64,000 nucleotides of DNA. It comes from Actinoplanes campanulatus (lineage in GTDB: Bacteria; Actinomycetota; Actinomycetes; Mycobacteriales; Micromonosporaceae). Positions within the stretch are counted from its first letter, which is position 1, and the number at the start of each line of letters is the position of its first letter. The translations under genes and the position numbers were made by a program. The notes beneath the pieces were generated by a model that worked only from the letters and a program-made list of their open reading frames with translations, did no database searches and was not told the DNA's origin. Below, one piece after another: positions 26,093-34,781 of this stretch. The stretch lies in assembly GCF_014647795.1 (NCBI RefSeq), contig NZ_BMPW01000019.1, positions 144,476 to 208,475 on the forward strand. The letters run 5' to 3'.

Positions 26093-26904
26093 GTGACCCG
26101 ATGCAACACGGCCGGTTCGCACGGCCGCAAAGGCACGGCGACATCATCGAACGCGCGATCAGTCCCGCCGCCGCCAACGTGCACGCCCTGCTCGCCCATC
26201 TCGAGCGGCAGGGCTTCACGCTGGCGCCGCAGCTGCACGCGACGACTGCCGACGGCACCCGCGAAATCCTCGGCTACCTGCCCGGTGACAGCGGATACCC
26301 GCCGCTGGCCCTCGCGTGGCGCTCCGAGGAGACCCTGATCTCCGTCGCCGGTGCGGTCCGGGATCTGCACGACGCCACCCAGGGGTTCGTCGCCCCGGAA
26401 CCCGAGCGCTGGCACCGGATGGAACTCGCAGTCCCCGCCGTCATCGACTGCATCGGTCACGGCGACCTGGCGCCGTGGAACATCCTGCTCGACGGCACCC
26501 GCGTGACCGGCATCATCGACTGGGACACCGCCGGGCCCAGCAACCGCGTCTGGGACCTGGCCTACCTGGCCCACCACCTGGTGCCGTTTCATCCCACCGA
26601 GGATCTGGCCGGGTTCGGCTGGGACACCGAACCCGACCGGGCCGGCCGACTGCGGCTGCTCACCGGCGCCTACGGACACGACGTCCGGGCCGAGCAGATC
26701 GTCGACTTCGCCGCCCTGCGGCTGCTGGCGATGGCCGCGCACCTCGACGACCGCATCCATGCCGCCGATCCGGCCTACACCGTGCACGCCGACGAGGACC
26801 ATCCCGCCGGATACCGGCGTGCCGCCGCGTACATCCTGGCCCACCGTGCCGAGCTGCTCGGCCAGCCGCCCACCCGCACCCGACAAAGGAGACCGCACCG
26901 GTGA
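26089..26904 (+). CDS. APH-family (aminoglycoside phosphotransferase-like) kinase
   Basis: A protein of 271 residues from GTG 26089 (ATG 26101 also possible). The catalytic loop CIGHGDLAPWNILL (about residues 122-135) and metal-binding GIIDWDTAG (about residues 142-150) define the APH/choline-kinase fold. The N-terminal lobe is short. It phosphorylates a small-molecule hydroxyl, such as an antibiotic, sugar or nucleoside. It is GTGA-coupled to the MFS gene and overlaps the next kinase. Confidence 0.88.
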   Translation: MSDPMQHGRFARPQRHGDIIERAISPAAANVHALLAHLERQGFTLAPQLHATTADGTREILGYLPGDSGYPPLALAWRSEETLISVAGAVRDLHDATQGFVAPEPERWHRMELAVPAVIDCIGHGDLAPWNILLDGTRVTGIIDWDTAGPSNRVWDLAYLAHHLVPFHPTEDLAGFGWDTEPDRAGRLRLLTGAYGHDVRAEQIVDFAALRLLAMAAHLDDRIHAADPAYTVHADEDHPAGYRRAAAYILAHRAELLGQPPTRTRQRRPHR

Positions 26905-27422
26905 AGCGCATCGCCATCGTCGGCAACGGCGGAGCCGGGAAGACCGTCCTGGCCAACCGGCTCGGCCCGTTGCTGGGCATCCCGGTGACCTATCTGGACG
27001 CGCTGCGCTACACCGACACCTGGGCGGTGGTCCCCGAAGAGGTGTACGCCGCCCGGCAGCGCGAGGTCGTCGACCGCGACCGGTGGATCATCGACGGCAA
27101 CTCGTTGCTGTCGATGCCGGTGAGGATGGCAGCGGCCGACACGGTGATCATCGTCGACCCGCCGCCGCTGGTGTGCCTGTGGGGGATCCTGCGGCGGCGA
27201 TGGCGCTACCGGGGCGGACGGCACCCCGACGGCGTGCATGACCGCATCACCGTCGACTTCCTCTGGTACGTGGCCCACCGGTTCCGGCGCACTCACCTGC
27301 CGCGCGTGCGGGCCTGCATCGCCGAGCACTTCCGGGGCGATCAAGTCGTGCACCTGACCAGCCATGCGCAGGCCGACCGCTACCTCGACCAGCTCACCCG
27401 CCGTACCGGCAGCCCGCCATGA
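26901..27422 (+). CDS. Small P-loop kinase (adenylate-kinase/FlaR-like)
   Basis: A protein of 173 residues, GTG start preceded by AAAGGAG. Walker A GNGGAGKTVLA sits at the N terminus. A DRWIIDGN segment (about residue 57) and VIIVDPPPLVCLWG strand follow, and an arginine-rich lid (ILRRRWRYRGGRH, about residues 95-107). This pattern is found in the topology-modulation/adenylate-kinase-like proteins. Likely a nucleotide kinase of unknown specificity. An ATG overlaps its stop. Confidence 0.82.
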   Translation: MKRIAIVGNGGAGKTVLANRLGPLLGIPVTYLDALRYTDTWAVVPEEVYAARQREVVDRDRWIIDGNSLLSMPVRMAAADTVIIVDPPPLVCLWGILRRRWRYRGGRHPDGVHDRITVDFLWYVAHRFRRTHLPRVRACIAEHFRGDQVVHLTSHAQADRYLDQLTRRTGSPP

Positions 27423-27592
27423 GCGAGTCGTCGCCCCCCTGTCGCCGGCCCTGCCGCCACGGCCATCCGCATACGCCGATCCGGGATTTGCCGGACACGT
27501 CGATAGGCGCCCGCCGCGTACCTGCCGAGGTCACCGGGGGCCGCGCACTGCAGGGCCTGCGCCGCTCCGACACCCTGCCGGTGCCCTGTTGA
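27419..27592 (+). CDS. Possible 57-residue coupled small ORF, Cys/His-rich
   Basis: It starts with an ATG in the kinase stop (ATGA) and ends 16 bases before the NUDIX TTG. The N terminus is rich in Cys, His, Pro and Arg (PPCRRPCRHGHPHTP). No own ribosome site and no known family. It could be a real small protein, a coupling device, or chance. Confidence 0.35.
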   Translation: MSESSPPCRRPCRHGHPHTPIRDLPDTSIGARRVPAEVTGGRALQGLRRSDTLPVPC

Positions 27593-27608
27593 TGAAGGAG
27601 AGAACACG

Positions 27609-28220
27609 TTGACTGTCCCGCACCGTCCCGAGCTAACCAGCTTGCCTCCGCAGCATCCGGTGGATGTCTTCCTGGTGTTCACCGACGGCGACCGGATTCT
27701 GCTGGCGCTCCGGGAGGGCACCGGATACCGCGACGGCTGGTGGAACGTCCCGTCCGGCAAGCTGGAACATGGCGAGGACGCGCTCCACGGGATCCGGCGG
27801 GAGGCCTTCGAGGAGATCGGGGTGCGGCTCGCCGGTGACGAACCCCGCTTCGCCGGCGTTGTGCACCACCGCAACCCTGAGGGACAGGGCCGGTTCGCGC
27901 TGATCTTCGCGGCTGAGTTCGATGCGAGCCGCCACGGTGAACCGGTCAACCGCGAGCCGCACAAGTGTGCGGAGATCCGCTGGTGGCCGCTCACCGACGA
28001 GCTGCCATCGAACACGGTGCCGTACACCGCCGCCGGCATCGAGGTCTGGCGTAACGGCGGGGGACTGCAGATCAGCGGATGGCAAGAGCAGGCAGATCGT
28101 GTTCTGCCGCGACCAGACCGTCATACCACCGCGACCGCCCTTGACCGCGATGAGCCGAAGACCGGAGACACGGCGATGACGAACGACCGCACGCGAGCGA
28201 CCCCGGGCCGGGCCCAATGA
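27609..28220 (+). CDS. NUDIX hydrolase
   Basis: A protein of 203 residues; TTG start supported by AAGGAGAG. Complete Nudix box GKLEHGEDALHGIRREAFEE (about residues 53-72) with G-x5-E-x7-RE-x2-EE spacing. The WWNVPSG lead-in resembles the 8-oxo-dGTPase/MutT group. About 50 residues after the Nudix fold are low-complexity and probably disordered. It follows the kinase operon closely and probably belongs to it. Confidence 0.9.
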   Translation: MTVPHRPELTSLPPQHPVDVFLVFTDGDRILLALREGTGYRDGWWNVPSGKLEHGEDALHGIRREAFEEIGVRLAGDEPRFAGVVHHRNPEGQGRFALIFAAEFDASRHGEPVNREPHKCAEIRWWPLTDELPSNTVPYTAAGIEVWRNGGGLQISGWQEQADRVLPRPDRHTTATALDRDEPKTGDTAMTNDRTRATPGRAQ

Positions 28221-28354
28221 TCAGTAACGCGGGACCTGCCCGGCCCGGCCACGATGATCCCGTCCCGCTGGACGACGTTATGCCGCCGCATCGGCTTCAT
28301 GACGGTGGGATCGCGCGGGGCGGACACGGCTGGTACCGGAAGCCCGGCCGATGA
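28217..28354 (+). CDS. Possible 45-residue coupled small ORF
   Basis: Both ends are 4-base overlaps: its ATG lies in the NUDIX stop and its TGA in the following kinase start (28351). The peptide has an acidic first half and a glycine-, arginine- and aromatic-rich tail (GGHGWYRKPGR). No own ribosome site. The exact fit between two genes is suggestive, but chance is not excluded. Confidence 0.35.
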   Translation: MISNAGPARPGHDDPVPLDDVMPPHRLHDGGIARGGHGWYRKPGR

Positions 28355-29289
28355 CAGCGGTGTTCACGACCCGCCCCTCGTGGGAGACGGTGCCCGCCGG
28401 GTTGGCCCGAGCGGTCGAAGAGTGCGTCGGCAGCCCGATCGTCGCCGTCCGCGATGTGCACGGCGGCATGACCCCCGGTCCGGCTGCCGTGGTGACGTTC
28501 GGCAACGACGATGCGGTCTTCGTGAAAGCGATCAGCCGGCGGATCAACGCCCGCTCACACGAGCTCTACCAGCAGGAAGCCGCCGTCCTTTCGGTCCTGC
28601 CCACCGCCGTTCCCGCCACCCGTCTCCGCAGGGTCATCAACATCGGCGACTGGATAGTGCTCGTCACGGATCCGGTTCCAGGGTCGGTCGCCGGGCCGCC
28701 CTGGACGACGACGTCGGTGGCTGCGGTGGCGAGGGCCTGCGCCGCCGTGGCGCGGGTGCCTGCCCCGGCCGGTGTGCCGCCGGTACTCGACCGGCTGCCC
28801 GATCTTGACGGCTGGACCGTGCTGGCCGCGGAGCCGGACGCGCTGACCAGCTGGGAGGCCCGTCACGTCGAGCGGCTTGCCGCTGCGACGACAGGGAGGC
28901 GGGAGTGGACCGCCGGGCAGTGGCTGACGCACCAGGACATCCGCGCCGACAACGCGATCATCGACCCCACGCACGGCACCGCCGTGCTCGTCGACTGGGG
29001 TTCCGGCGCTGCGGGTGCGCCGTGGCTCGATCACGCGTTGCTGGCCGCCGACGTAGTGGCGGCAGGCCATGCCGAAGGGCCCGACATCGCCCGGCGGCAG
29101 GCACGGGATCTGCTGGCCGGCCAGCCCGCCGAGGCGGCCCGATTCGTGGTCGCGCAGGCCGGCATGTGGCGCCGGAACTCGACGCTGGCCGCTCATCCCG
29201 GCATGCCCACCCACCGGCGGTGGCAACGGGCCCGCGCGGACGCGTTGCAGCCGCTTATCGAGGACCTCCTGACCATGGTCGAGCAATGA
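28351..29289 (+). CDS. APH-family phosphotransferase
   Basis: A protein of 312 residues. N-lobe lysine in DAVFVKAISRR (about residue 55), a catalytic loop THQDIRADNAII (about residues 192-203) and metal-binding VLVDWGSG (about residues 211-218) fit an active APH-fold kinase. It differs clearly from the APH at 26089, so it is not a recent duplicate. Substrate unknown. Confidence 0.87.
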   Translation: MTAVFTTRPSWETVPAGLARAVEECVGSPIVAVRDVHGGMTPGPAAVVTFGNDDAVFVKAISRRINARSHELYQQEAAVLSVLPTAVPATRLRRVINIGDWIVLVTDPVPGSVAGPPWTTTSVAAVARACAAVARVPAPAGVPPVLDRLPDLDGWTVLAAEPDALTSWEARHVERLAAATTGRREWTAGQWLTHQDIRADNAIIDPTHGTAVLVDWGSGAAGAPWLDHALLAADVVAAGHAEGPDIARRQARDLLAGQPAEAARFVVAQAGMWRRNSTLAAHPGMPTHRRWQRARADALQPLIEDLLTMVEQ

Positions 29290-29534
29290 CGCGCCCGGCG
29301 ACTGAGCCGACACGCTCCCTGCCCGGCCAGGCAACGGAGCAGGGCATCCTCTCCTTCCTCCGTCTGATCGCGGTCGCACCGGTCCATTTCGGGAGACCGC
29401 GCTACCGGTCCCGTGCGGACCGGCAACTGGTCGCCTATAGGCCGCATCACCGATATCGGTGGCAGCGACGGCCTCTACCGCTGACCAGGCACATCAACCC
29501 ACTATCGCGACGCCTGCGAATGGAGGAGCCATGA
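29286..29534 (+). CDS. Possible 82-residue coupled small ORF, strongly basic
   Basis: The ATG overlaps the APH stop and the TGA overlaps the methyltransferase ATG at 29531, so the frame exactly spans the 240-base gap. The product is arginine- and histidine-rich (YRPHHRYRWQRR), with one hydrophobic patch near residue 25. It precedes a PCMT-type methyltransferase that could act on a peptide, but no leader or precursor signature is visible. It is longer than expected for a chance bridge. Confidence 0.42.
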   Translation: MTRPATEPTRSLPGQATEQGILSFLRLIAVAPVHFGRPRYRSRADRQLVAYRPHHRYRWQRRPLPLTRHINPLSRRLRMEEP

Positions 29535-30655
29535 CAGACCTCGATGACGCCTTCGACGCCGAACCGGCCGAGGCATTCCACCGCCACGAGCGCTGGGGCG
29601 AAACCGTGCACCGGTCGACGCCGGAGTCGATCCGTCGTGAACTGGCCGCTCTGCAGGTGCAGCCTGGCGATCGGGTTTTGGAAGTGGGGACCGGCTCCGG
29701 CTACAGCGCTGCCCTGCTGGCCCGGTTGTGCGCGCCGGGTGGCCGGGTGACCAGTGTCGACATCAGCGATGAACTCATCCGGCGCGCCAGGGCGATCCAC
29801 GCCGAGCGGGGCATCACCGGTGTCGACTTCCGCGTCGGCGACGGGCTGGCCGGTGTTCCCGCCGATGGGCCTGTCGATCGGGTGGTGGCGTGGTGTGCCC
29901 CGCCGCGGCTCTGCCGGTCGTGGACCGAGCAGGTCGTGGACGGTGGGCGGCTCGTCGCGTGCCTGCCGATCGCGGCGTTGCCGTCGATCACGCTGATCGC
30001 CACCATCACCGTCACCGCCGGGCGACCTCGTATCGAGGCCGTCACCGGCGGTGGCTACGCCCAGAGCACTCCCACGGCGGTCGACGACGCACAGACCGTC
30101 CCCGGCCGCTTCGTCGACTACTGCGACGATCAACCCGATCCGTCCTGGATCGGTATTTGCTGGCGTGCTGCTGACAATCCGCAGCATACCGGCGCCAGCA
30201 ATGCCCTCCACCAACTGCTGAACCCCGGGTACACCGCCATGTACCGGCAGATGGAGCAGGACTGGCGTTCCTGGTACACCTGGACCGCCGCGCTCAGCGA
30301 CCCGCAGCTGAGCGCCGTGTCGCTGCGCAACGAGATCCGCGGGCTCGGGCACACGACGTCACGCTCCGCCGCAATGATCTTGACCGATGGGGCCATCGTC
30401 GCCGATCGGGAGGACTCGCCGTCGCTGTTCGCCTTGCGGGCCTGGCTGGCGCGGTGGGAGCAGGACGGCCGCCCGGTGCCCGAGTCGTTTCCCTGCACCC
30501 TCGTGCCATACGACGGCCCCGACCTGCCGGGCTGGAACTTGCAGGTCAGCCAGGGCGCTGTGACGTCCCGACCGGGAAACGCCGCGGGGCAAGGATTCCC
30601 CGCCGGCCCCGGTCCCGGGCAGGCAAACCATCGAGGCGCAAAGACACTGCCGTGA
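29531..30655 (+). CDS. PCMT-type SAM-dependent methyltransferase
   Basis: A protein of 374 residues; ATG after GGAGGAG. Motif I VLEVGTGSGYSAALLA (about residues 47-62) and the following VTSVDIS are typical of the protein-L-isoaspartate methyltransferase family. A C-terminal extension of about 170 residues, as in actinobacterial relatives, is not recognised. PCMT enzymes methylate side-chain or terminal carboxylates; here the substrate may be a peptide or small acid. Another PCMT-type gene follows at 31543. Confidence 0.85.
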   Translation: MTDLDDAFDAEPAEAFHRHERWGETVHRSTPESIRRELAALQVQPGDRVLEVGTGSGYSAALLARLCAPGGRVTSVDISDELIRRARAIHAERGITGVDFRVGDGLAGVPADGPVDRVVAWCAPPRLCRSWTEQVVDGGRLVACLPIAALPSITLIATITVTAGRPRIEAVTGGGYAQSTPTAVDDAQTVPGRFVDYCDDQPDPSWIGICWRAADNPQHTGASNALHQLLNPGYTAMYRQMEQDWRSWYTWTAALSDPQLSAVSLRNEIRGLGHTTSRSAAMILTDGAIVADREDSPSLFALRAWLARWEQDGRPVPESFPCTLVPYDGPDLPGWNLQVSQGAVTSRPGNAAGQGFPAGPGPGQANHRGAKTLP

Positions 30656-30827
30656 CCAGTCGGTACCGCGCCATCGGCGTCGTTCACGTCGTCCGGCTGG
30701 ACACAACCAGGGCACCCGCGGCGACCTGGATGATCCGTGCCGACCAGCCCCTGCACCTAGCCGCCACGGTGCCGCGCCCGCTTCTCTTCCTACCGGGTGT
30801 TCCTTTTCGTGAACGGAGGCCTTCCCC

Positions 30828-31484
30828 ATGGCACCTGCAGTCTTCGAACCCGGTTCGACCGTCGTCCGACGCGACGTCCGCGACGGCAAAGTCTGGACCG
30901 CCGCCCCGCACCGCGCGCTCGCCGACGACGGCCACCAGCTGATCCTCGTGACCTGGCCCGGCACTGCCGGCTACACCCTGGCCAACTGGATCAAGTCCTT
31001 GACCGGCGCCGGTGAACAGGCTCGCAGGCAGGCGGTCACCGACTTGGTTGACGGCGACTGGGAACTCGGCCGCTGGGTCTGGCGCGACACCATCGTCGTC
31101 ACCTGGATCGGCCTCGACCCCGATTTCAGCCTTCAGCACTACCAGCCCGTCGACGGCAGCCCCGGTCACTGGAAGATCAATTTCGAGCGGCCAGTGATCC
31201 GACGGCCGACCCTCCTGGATACGTGCGATCTCCTGCTCGACCTCATCACCGACCCGGGCGGCAACACCTGGCGATGGAAGGACGAGGCCGAGTACGAGCA
31301 GATCCGGCGGGCCGGCATCGTCCCCGACAGCGAACACGAGCGGGTGCAGGCGGCCCGACAGCGGGCCCTCGCCTTCGCCGAAGCCGGGCGTGGACCCCTC
31401 GCTGAAGACTGGACGACCTGGCGGGTGCCTGCCGACTGGCCCCTGCCGACCTTGCCCGACGGCGTCCTGAACACCCACCCCTAA
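30828..31484 (+). CDS. DUF402/FomD-family nucleotide phosphatase
   Basis: A protein of 218 residues; ATG after AACGGAGG. The DUF402 core is clear: HWKINFERP (about residue 115), DTCDLLLDLITDP (about 130-142) and WRWKDEAEYE (about 147-156), with the acidic residues that bind the metal. Characterised relatives are the Ntdp nucleoside tri-/diphosphatases and FomD, which hydrolyses a CMP adduct in fosfomycin synthesis. Hydrolysis of an unusual nucleotide fits this gene neighbourhood. Confidence 0.88.
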   Translation: MAPAVFEPGSTVVRRDVRDGKVWTAAPHRALADDGHQLILVTWPGTAGYTLANWIKSLTGAGEQARRQAVTDLVDGDWELGRWVWRDTIVVTWIGLDPDFSLQHYQPVDGSPGHWKINFERPVIRRPTLLDTCDLLLDLITDPGGNTWRWKDEAEYEQIRRAGIVPDSEHERVQAARQRALAFAEAGRGPLAEDWTTWRVPADWPLPTLPDGVLNTHP

Positions 31485-31542
31485 CGCCGCGCCGGGCACG
31501 GCAGCCACCCTCGCCCAGCAATCCAGCACCAGACGGTGCCCC

Positions 31543-32817
31543 ATGACAACCACCGAACATCCCCGGAAAGGACGACCAGGAGTGGACACCACGGTCGAGA
31601 GCACCTCACCAGACCGGCTGCGCGCCGACCTGGCAGCACGCCTGACGGCGAAGGGCTGGACCCGCGCCCCGGCAGTCGAGCGCGCCTTCCGCACCGTGCC
31701 GCGGCACCTGTTCGTACCGGACACGGTCGGCCTGGAACAGGCGTACGCGGACGAGATCGTCGCGACGAAACGCGGACCGGACGGTAAGACGACGAGTTCG
31801 GTGTCCGCCCCATGGGTGCAGGCCTTCATGCTCGCCGAGGCCGGGCTCAAGCCCGGCGCCCGGGTCCTTGAGGTCGGCTCCGGCGGTTACCAGGCAGCCC
31901 TGATCGCCGAGCTGGTTGGCCCGGACGGACTGGTCGTCACCATCGACATCGACGCCGATATCACCGGACTCGCCCGCACCTACCTCGACCGGGCCGGCTA
32001 CCCGCACGTACAGGTGGTCCACGGTGACGGCGACCTCGGGCACCTACCCGGCGCCCCCTACGACGCGATCATCATCACCATGGAAGCTGGCGACGTCTCG
32101 CCGTTCTGGGTTACACAACTCGCCCCCGACGGGCGGATCGTCCTGCCGCTGCGGATGCGGACGCTGACCCGCTGCCTCACCTTGCACCGCCGCCACGATC
32201 ACCTCGTCGCGAGCAGAGCCCTTCAATGTGGGTTCGTCCCCATGCAAGGTGAGCGCAGCCAGCTCGCCCGCCGGATCCCATTGCGCGGCAACGACATCGT
32301 CCTGCTGCTCGATGAGCCTGCCGAGGTGGACGCCGACGCGCTCTCCAGCGCTCTCGAGGGGCCGCGGGTGGACGTGTGGTCGCCGGTCACCATCACCGGG
32401 GACGAGCCCGGCGCCTTCGAGAGCCTGCACCTCTGGCTGTCCAGCCAGCCTCGCCCGTTCGGCGCCCTTGCCGTCGACCGGCAACGTACCGAGGGCCTGG
32501 TCGACCCGCAGGACCGGTTCACCTGCCCCACCCTGCTCGGCGACGGCTTCGCCTACCTGACCATGCGCAAGATCGGCGACAACCTGTGGCAGTTCGGCGC
32601 CCACGGCTTCGGACCCGACGCGCACACGCTCACCACCGACCTGCTCGACCTCACCACCATCTGGGACCGCGACTACCGACACGCCTCCACGCCGAAGATC
32701 ACCATCCATCCCCATGGCACCACCCCACCGGCGGCGACCGGGCAGCCGCAACTCGTTGTGACCCGCCGGCACACCACCATCGCCGTGACCTGGCCGGCGC
32801 CGAGAGCCCACCGATGA
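31543..32817 (+). CDS. FxLD-system-like PCMT methyltransferase
   Basis: A protein of 424 residues (ATG 31543; GTG 31582 has an adjacent AGGAG). Central features are AFRTVPRHLFVPD, ADEIVATKR, SSVSAPW, motif I VLEVGSGGYQAALIAELV (about residues 107-124) and CGFVPMQGE. They match my memory of the PCMT-like methyltransferases annotated 'FxLD system', partners of FxLD lanthipeptide precursors. Note GSGGYQ where most have GSGTGY. No FxLD precursor or lanthipeptide dehydratase is visible nearby, so this may be an orphan or act on something else. It overlaps the next kinase by 4 bases. Confidence 0.82.
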   Translation: MTTTEHPRKGRPGVDTTVESTSPDRLRADLAARLTAKGWTRAPAVERAFRTVPRHLFVPDTVGLEQAYADEIVATKRGPDGKTTSSVSAPWVQAFMLAEAGLKPGARVLEVGSGGYQAALIAELVGPDGLVVTIDIDADITGLARTYLDRAGYPHVQVVHGDGDLGHLPGAPYDAIIITMEAGDVSPFWVTQLAPDGRIVLPLRMRTLTRCLTLHRRHDHLVASRALQCGFVPMQGERSQLARRIPLRGNDIVLLLDEPAEVDADALSSALEGPRVDVWSPVTITGDEPGAFESLHLWLSSQPRPFGALAVDRQRTEGLVDPQDRFTCPTLLGDGFAYLTMRKIGDNLWQFGAHGFGPDAHTLTTDLLDLTTIWDRDYRHASTPKITIHPHGTTPPAATGQPQLVVTRRHTTIAVTWPAPRAHR

Positions 32818-33443
32818 CCGCCGAACCTTGCGTCGAATGCAATTCCGCGGGGTCGGCGCTGCTGCTGGTGATTCGCGGCAACAGCGGCAGCGGAAAGACC
32901 ACCACCGCCCGCGAGGTACGCCGCCGATACGAGGCTCGCGGCCTGGCCCTCGTGGAGCAGGACATGGTCAGGCGTGTCATCCTGCGCGAACACGGCGGCG
33001 GAGGCAGTGACCGGGTCGCTCCCGGTCTCATCGCCACGATGGTGCAGACCGCGCTCGACGGCGGCTACCACGTGATCTTGGAAGGGATCCTGCACACCGG
33101 CCAGTACGGCGATCCCCTCCGGGATTTGATCGCCAAGCATCCCGGGCCGACCGCCTGCTACTTCATGGACGTGTCGTTCGAGGAAACGGTGCGCCGGCAC
33201 CGGCTCCGCGCTGAACCGATCCCCGTCGAGCCGGAGACGATGCGCAGCTGGTACGCGGGACAGGATCTGCTCGGCGTACCGGGGGAACAGGTGATCCCCG
33301 AAGACATGGGCTTCGCGGACGTCGTCACGACGATCCTGCACACCAGCGGACTCGCCGAAGCGGCCCCGCTGGCGCCCTGCCCGACCCGATGCGCCCGGTG
33401 CACGGAAAAGGCCGCCGCCACCACCGGGCCGACAGAATCATGA
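32814..33443 (+). CDS. Zeta-toxin/AAA-type small P-loop kinase
   Basis: A protein of 209 residues, ATGA-coupled. Walker A IRGNSGSGKTTTAREV (about residues 20-35), then EQDMVRRVILRE and GGYHVILEGILH typical of the zeta-toxin-like/AAA_33 kinases that phosphorylate small molecules or nucleotide sugars. It ends with a cysteine-bearing tail (CPTRCARC), possibly a metal knot. Unknown substrate. Confidence 0.82.
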   Translation: MTAEPCVECNSAGSALLLVIRGNSGSGKTTTAREVRRRYEARGLALVEQDMVRRVILREHGGGGSDRVAPGLIATMVQTALDGGYHVILEGILHTGQYGDPLRDLIAKHPGPTACYFMDVSFEETVRRHRLRAEPIPVEPETMRSWYAGQDLLGVPGEQVIPEDMGFADVVTTILHTSGLAEAAPLAPCPTRCARCTEKAAATTGPTES

Positions 33444-33480
33444 GCACCTTGACGCTGCGATGGAAACCCAGGGGTGGGCG

Positions 33481-33993
33481 GTGACCGGATGGCTATGGCC
33501 GCCACTGGAAGGCGAACGGGTGCGGCTGCGCCCGCCCGCCCCCGGCGACGAGCCGGCACTGATTGAGATGGCCACCGACACGCGGGTACGCCGCTACCTC
33601 GGCGGACCTGCCGACGAGGCGACCGCAGCGGCGCGGGCCGCCCGCAAGGCGACCGCACCAGCGTGGGGGGAGTTCGTGATCGTCGACGTTGTCACGGGTC
33701 AGGTGGTCGGAAGCGGTTCCCTGGCCCGCAAACGCGGCCCCTGGGAAGTCAGCTTCCAACTGCGCCAGCAGTGCTGCGGCAACGGCTTCGCGTTGGAGGC
33801 GGTGCAGTTGATCCGCGATTGGTTCTTCCGGCACACCACCGAGGACCTCCTGATTGCCACGACCCAGCAGGCCAACGCCGCCTGCCGGCGGTTGCTGGTA
33901 CGGGCCGGAGCGGTACTCGCCGGAACGTTCGAGCAGTACCAGGTAGTCCAAGAGCGGTACGAATTCCAACGGGCGTGCGTTCGCGTGATCTGA
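33481..33993 (+). CDS. GNAT N-acetyltransferase
   Basis: A protein of 170 residues from GTG 33481 (ATG 33460 in the same frame would add seven residues). It begins LEGERVRLRPP, the usual RimJ/RimL-type start, and has the acetyl-CoA loop around RQQCCGNGFALEAV (about residues 95-108). A 14-codon mini-ORF (33440-33484) links it to the kinase stop through ATGA and GTGA overlaps, which favours the GTG start. Confidence 0.85.
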   Translation: MTGWLWPPLEGERVRLRPPAPGDEPALIEMATDTRVRRYLGGPADEATAAARAARKATAPAWGEFVIVDVVTGQVVGSGSLARKRGPWEVSFQLRQQCCGNGFALEAVQLIRDWFFRHTTEDLLIATTQQANAACRRLLVRAGAVLAGTFEQYQVVQERYEFQRACVRVI

Positions 33994-34048
33994 AGCGTCG
34001 CCGATGTGATGATCGGCGACACACTGCAATGGAGATTGGCGGGAGCTC

Positions 34049-34529
34049 TTGAGAGGCATTCCGCGTTTTGCCGTCGCCCTCTTCAGCAAGGCCCTGCAAA
34101 CGTACTGGAGAGTCGTCCGGCCCAGGACTTGCGGCGTCAAGGCGTTGATCCTGCACCGTCCGAACCAGGGCTATGCGTGATGATCAGGCACTCCTACACC
34201 GACCAGCAGCGCTGGGGCTGCCTGGCGGCGGATACCACTCTCGCAGGGAGTCACCCGAGAGCGCTGTTCGCCGGGAGTGCATGGAAGAGCTGGGGATCGA
34301 ATTCATCGGAGCAGTCGAGGTGCTCGATGAACATTTCACGGAACTGGAGGGAAAGCGGGATTCTCTGAGAATTTTCAGAGGGGTTGCGTTGTCGACTAAA
34401 TTGAAGCCGAATCGAGAAATCGCGGAGGCCCGCTGGACGCCACTTGACTACTCCGGACTTCCCGACGGAAGGCTGATTTCCCGGTGGGCGGAGATGGCGA
34501 TTGCTGCCCACCGGGGGACCTCGTCCTAG
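34049..34529 (+). pseudogene. NUDIX hydrolase with two frameshifts
   Basis: TTG 34049 follows GGGAG. The first frame reads a NUDIX N terminus ending in GVKALILHRPNQGYA, then stops at 34178. A second frame continues VMIRHSYTDQQRWG, and the third frame carries LPGGGY and the Nudix box region ESAVRRECMEELGI to the end at 34529. One missing base near 34178 and another near 34215 explain the breaks. The base composition is also less GC-rich than its neighbours. It is a decaying gene or contains two sequencing errors; the 118-residue frame from ATG 34173 alone lacks part of the fold. Confidence 0.75.
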
Positions 34530-34781
34530 GCCGGGGATTTTGAAGGTCAGTCGACGGCCCGCTATACAGCCATGATGGGCGCGCTGTGCCCGGTCGTATT
34601 GCCACTGGCTGCTGCGATCCCGGTGACGCCGGGCCATGGCTCGTAGGTGGCGCGGGGTGGGCCGCCTTCCGACCGCGCTATCGAACAGACGTCGCGCCCC
34701 ATCTTCTCTGGTGCGGCATTTTCCAGGCGGACCGAAATCCACCGCTAACTCCAGTAGTGGCCGAATAGCAAGGGAGTGGAC

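Noticed and set aside
30652-30942. 96-codon frame starting in the PCMT stop (GTGA)
   Set aside because: It overlaps the well-supported DUF402 gene by 115 bases, and its tail is low-complexity; GTGA at a stop is common by chance.
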